This document shows, piece after piece, positions 61,901 to 64,000 of a DNA stretch of 64,000 nt. Where the stretch lies: contig NZ_AP019736.1 in assembly GCF_006542685.1 (NCBI RefSeq), forward strand, positions 1,212,001-1,276,000. Reading direction: 5' to 3'. Made by a program: the position numbers and the translations under genes. Below the pieces are notes generated by a model, which searched no databases, was not told where the DNA came from, and saw only the letters and a list, made by a program, of their open reading frames with translations. The stretch comes from Alistipes dispar (GTDB taxonomy: Bacteria; Bacteroidota; Bacteroidia; Bacteroidales; Rikenellaceae). How positions within the stretch are numbered: the stretch's first letter is position 1; each line of letters opens with the position of its first letter.

Positions 61901-64000
61901 TTAGAAATTGACGGAAACTCCGCCGATGAAACTGCGCGAACCGGGATAAGGGTTCGTATTGTCCCACGCCTCTACGTCGTAGCCCGTGTAGGCGGTGAAG
62001 GTCGCGAGATTCTGCACCGAGAAGAATACGCGGATGCTGTTGGCGCGAATGGCATCGGTCCAACGCTTAGGCAGTGTGTAGCCGATCTCCAGATTCTTGA
62101 TGCGCAGGTATTTGCCATCCTGCAGGTTGGCATCGGTGCCATCTCCGTTGGCATAGGCGCTGCCTACGCGCGGAGCCGGGTAGACGTTGCTCGGGCGGTC
62201 GATGCGCCAATAACCGAAGTAGTAATCCCGGCTCATATTGCCCCATACGTTGTAGGAATTCTGCGAACGCAGCAGCGTGTTGTTGATCTTGTGGCCGCCG
62301 GCGAAGTTCATGAACAGCGTGACATCGAAACCATAGAAGCGGAACGTGTTGGAGAAACCGCCGTACCAGGTCGGAGTGCTCTGACCGGCAAACATACGGT
62401 CATCGCCGTTGATGACATTGTCGGGCTCTCTGTCGAGGATCTTGCGATCGCCCGGATAGGCGCCGTAGACAGCGGCCTTGTCGGCTTCATCGAGCTGCCA
62501 TATGCCCTGCGAGTGGAGCAGGTAAAATTCCCCGAGCGAGTGCCCCACGAAAAGCGATTTATTGACATCCTGCTTGCCGTCGTAAAGCTCGATAATCTCG
62601 TTGCGGTTATAGGAGATGTTGAACGAAGAGGTCCACTGAAAATTACGCAGATTCAGATTGACCGTGTTCAGCGTGAACTCAATGCCCTTGTTGTCGAGCA
62701 CGCCCACGTTGGTCATCGAGCTCGTGTAACCCGACTCCTTGGGCAGCGGCACGGTCCAGAGCAGATCGTTCGTGCGTTTGTAGTAACCCTCGATGGTACC
62801 GGCGATACGGTTGCCGAACAGGCCGAAGTCCAGACCGATATCCAACTGTTTGGCTTTCTCCCAGGTGAGATCGGGATTGCTGATACTGCTGTAGACGGCT
62901 CCCGATACGAGGCTGTTGCCGAAAACGTAGTCAAGACCCGAACCGCCCTGGCTGATCTGCGCGGCATAGGAGTAATCGCCGATATTCTGATTGCCGAGCA
63001 TACCGGCGCTGACACGCAGTTTGAGGTTATCCACCCATCTGGCTTTCTGCATGAACCGCTCTTCGGAGATACGCCATGCGGCAGCCAGCGAGGGGAAGTA
63101 GCCCCACCGGTGTCCCGGAGCGAAGCGCGAGGAACCGTCGCCGCGCATGGTCAGCGTTACGAGGTAACGCTCGTCGAAATTATAGGTCGCACGTCCGTAA
63201 AACGACACGAGCGTCGAAGCCGAAGCATAGGACCCGTTGGGACCGTGGGTGGTCGCACCGCTCAGGTTGTTGTATTTGGTCGTCGCATTGAGTCCCTTCG
63301 AGTCGGCCGTGACCTCTTCGTAGTCGGTCCGCGAAGCGGAGAATCCGCCCATGACCGTCAATTTGTGCCGGTTGCGCATAAAGTCGTAGGTGACGGTGTT
63401 CTCGGTTTGCCAGTACCGTTTCTTGTTGGTCATGATACGGGCATGTCCGTCAGCGGCATAGTGCTGACCCATGCGTCCGTCTTCGTATTCATTGACCTTG
63501 AAAAATACCAGCTCCCCGCCGTTGTCCGAACGGATGCGCAGGTTCTTGACAGGCTCCAGCTCCAGATAGAACGATCCCACGACACGGGTCTTCTTGGTGG
63601 GTTTGTCCAGCAGATCGACGATGGCTACGGGATTGGCCTTCGTATTGAGGAAACCGTCGAAATAACTGCCGTCGGCGTTATAGATCGGAGCGGTGGGCTG
63701 TGCAGTGATGGCGCTGTGCATCGTACCGTAACCCGAGTCGGACTCCTCGTTGATATTCATCAGTTTGGATTCGATGACATTCATCCTCACACCCGAACGC
63801 AGCCATTTGTTCAGCGTAGCGTCCATATTGTAACGAACGGTAAATTTGTTGAACGAGGAGCGCTTGACGGTTCCCTGCTGGTCGTAATAGTCGAGACCGA
63901 GGTAGTGGGTGGTTGTCTTGCCGCCGCCCGAAATCGAAAGATTATAGTTCTGGAAACTGCCGTTCTGCGTCACGGCATCCTGCCAGTCGGTCGATTCGCC
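61901..64000 (-). CDS. susC: SusC/RagA-family TonB-dependent transporter, start beyond right edge
   Basis: About 700 C-terminal residues are visible; the frame is open through base 64000 with TDWQDAVTQNGSFQNYNLSI, the typical end of the plug domain. The barrel follows with RWGYFPSLAAAWRISEE, ITYNRNEI-like strands, WQLDEADKAAVYGAYPGD and the C-terminal GSRSFIGGVSVNF with an aromatic last residue. Partner of the SusD downstream. The signal peptide, regulatory domain and TonB box are outside the window. Confidence 0.93.
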   Translation of the reverse strand, partial: GESTDWQDAVTQNGSFQNYNLSISGGGKTTTHYLGLDYYDQQGTVKRSSFNKFTVRYNMDATLNKWLRSGVRMNVIESKLMNINEESDSGYGTMHSAITAQPTAPIYNADGSYFDGFLNTKANPVAIVDLLDKPTKKTRVVGSFYLELEPVKNLRIRSDNGGELVFFKVNEYEDGRMGQHYAADGHARIMTNKKRYWQTENTVTYDFMRNRHKLTVMGGFSASRTDYEEVTADSKGLNATTKYNNLSGATTHGPNGSYASASTLVSFYGRATYNFDERYLVTLTMRGDGSSRFAPGHRWGYFPSLAAAWRISEERFMQKARWVDNLKLRVSAGMLGNQNIGDYSYAAQISQGGSGLDYVFGNSLVSGAVYSSISNPDLTWEKAKQLDIGLDFGLFGNRIAGTIEGYYKRTNDLLWTVPLPKESGYTSSMTNVGVLDNKGIEFTLNTVNLNLRNFQWTSSFNISYNRNEIIELYDGKQDVNKSLFVGHSLGEFYLLHSQGIWQLDEADKAAVYGAYPGDRKILDREPDNVINGDDRMFAGQSTPTWYGGFSNTFRFYGFDVTLFMNFAGGHKINNTLLRSQNSYNVWGNMSRDYYFGYWRIDRPSNVYPAPRVGSAYANGDGTDANLQDGKYLRIKNLEIGYTLPKRWTDAIRANSIRVFFSVQNLATFTAYTGYDVEAWDNTNPYPGSRSFIGGVSVNF

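Overview
The window looks like chromosomal DNA from a GC-rich member of the Bacteroidales, most likely an Alistipes-type (Rikenellaceae) gut bacterium. The genus is an inference. The phylum is supported by two SusC/SusD pairs, exported lipoproteins with Bacteroidota-style signal peptides, promoters of the form TTTG-N20-TAnnTTTG, a zinc-site-less Tgt, and phylum-specific genes (DUF4271, DUF3467, DUF4832, DUF6259). I see no tRNA, rRNA, CRISPR array, insertion sequence or integrase.

Region 1 (1-24741, all leftward) is a polysaccharide-utilization locus. A XylR-type regulator and a lipoprotein esterase stand first. They are followed by SusC, SusD and a DUF5018 surface lipoprotein, then a stem-loop, a decayed GH20 hexosaminidase, two large exported TIM-barrel-like proteins (one DUF6259), a NAGPA-type phosphodiester glycosidase, an SGNH esterase, DUF4855, an FucP/NagP-type importer, NagA, NagB, two exported Gfo/Idh oxidoreductases and an ApbE flavin transferase running off the left edge. 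The enzymes point to a GlcNAc-containing, probably phosphodiester-bearing or acylated glycan. GlcNAc would be freed outside, imported and taken to fructose-6-phosphate. No GlcNAc kinase is visible. An 11-bp motif, TGAAGCGCTTT, lies about 31-33 bases before both susC and the SGNH gene and may be a shared operator.

Region 2 (25487-52479) is housekeeping backbone. A rightward cluster carries lysE, cmk, ispH, a small membrane protein, an S41 protease, a histidine kinase, DUF4271, hemD, rnpA and yidD. A leftward block carries a cation-efflux pump, a hemerythrin-LuxR fusion regulator, an LTA-synthase-like phosphotransferase, upp, hflX and tonB. Then come rlmN, a leftward GT2/ECF-sigma/rsmG operon, and a rightward run of tgt, lptG-type permease, PASTA protein, rluD-type synthase, patB/malY and ygiQ.

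Region 3 (52760-64000, all leftward) is a second utilization locus: SusC (start beyond the right edge), SusD, a stem-loop, two tandem DUF4832 lipoproteins, a nucleoside hydrolase lipoprotein, a GH97 with the residues of the retaining alpha-galactosidase type, and a GRP-type sugar permease. It suggests uptake of a galactosylated and/or ribosylated substrate. 

Three exact nine-base G/C tracts sit in strategic places: inside susC, inside the LTA-synthase gene and upstream of the sugar importer. They are candidate slipped-strand switches. Intergenic space is otherwise small.
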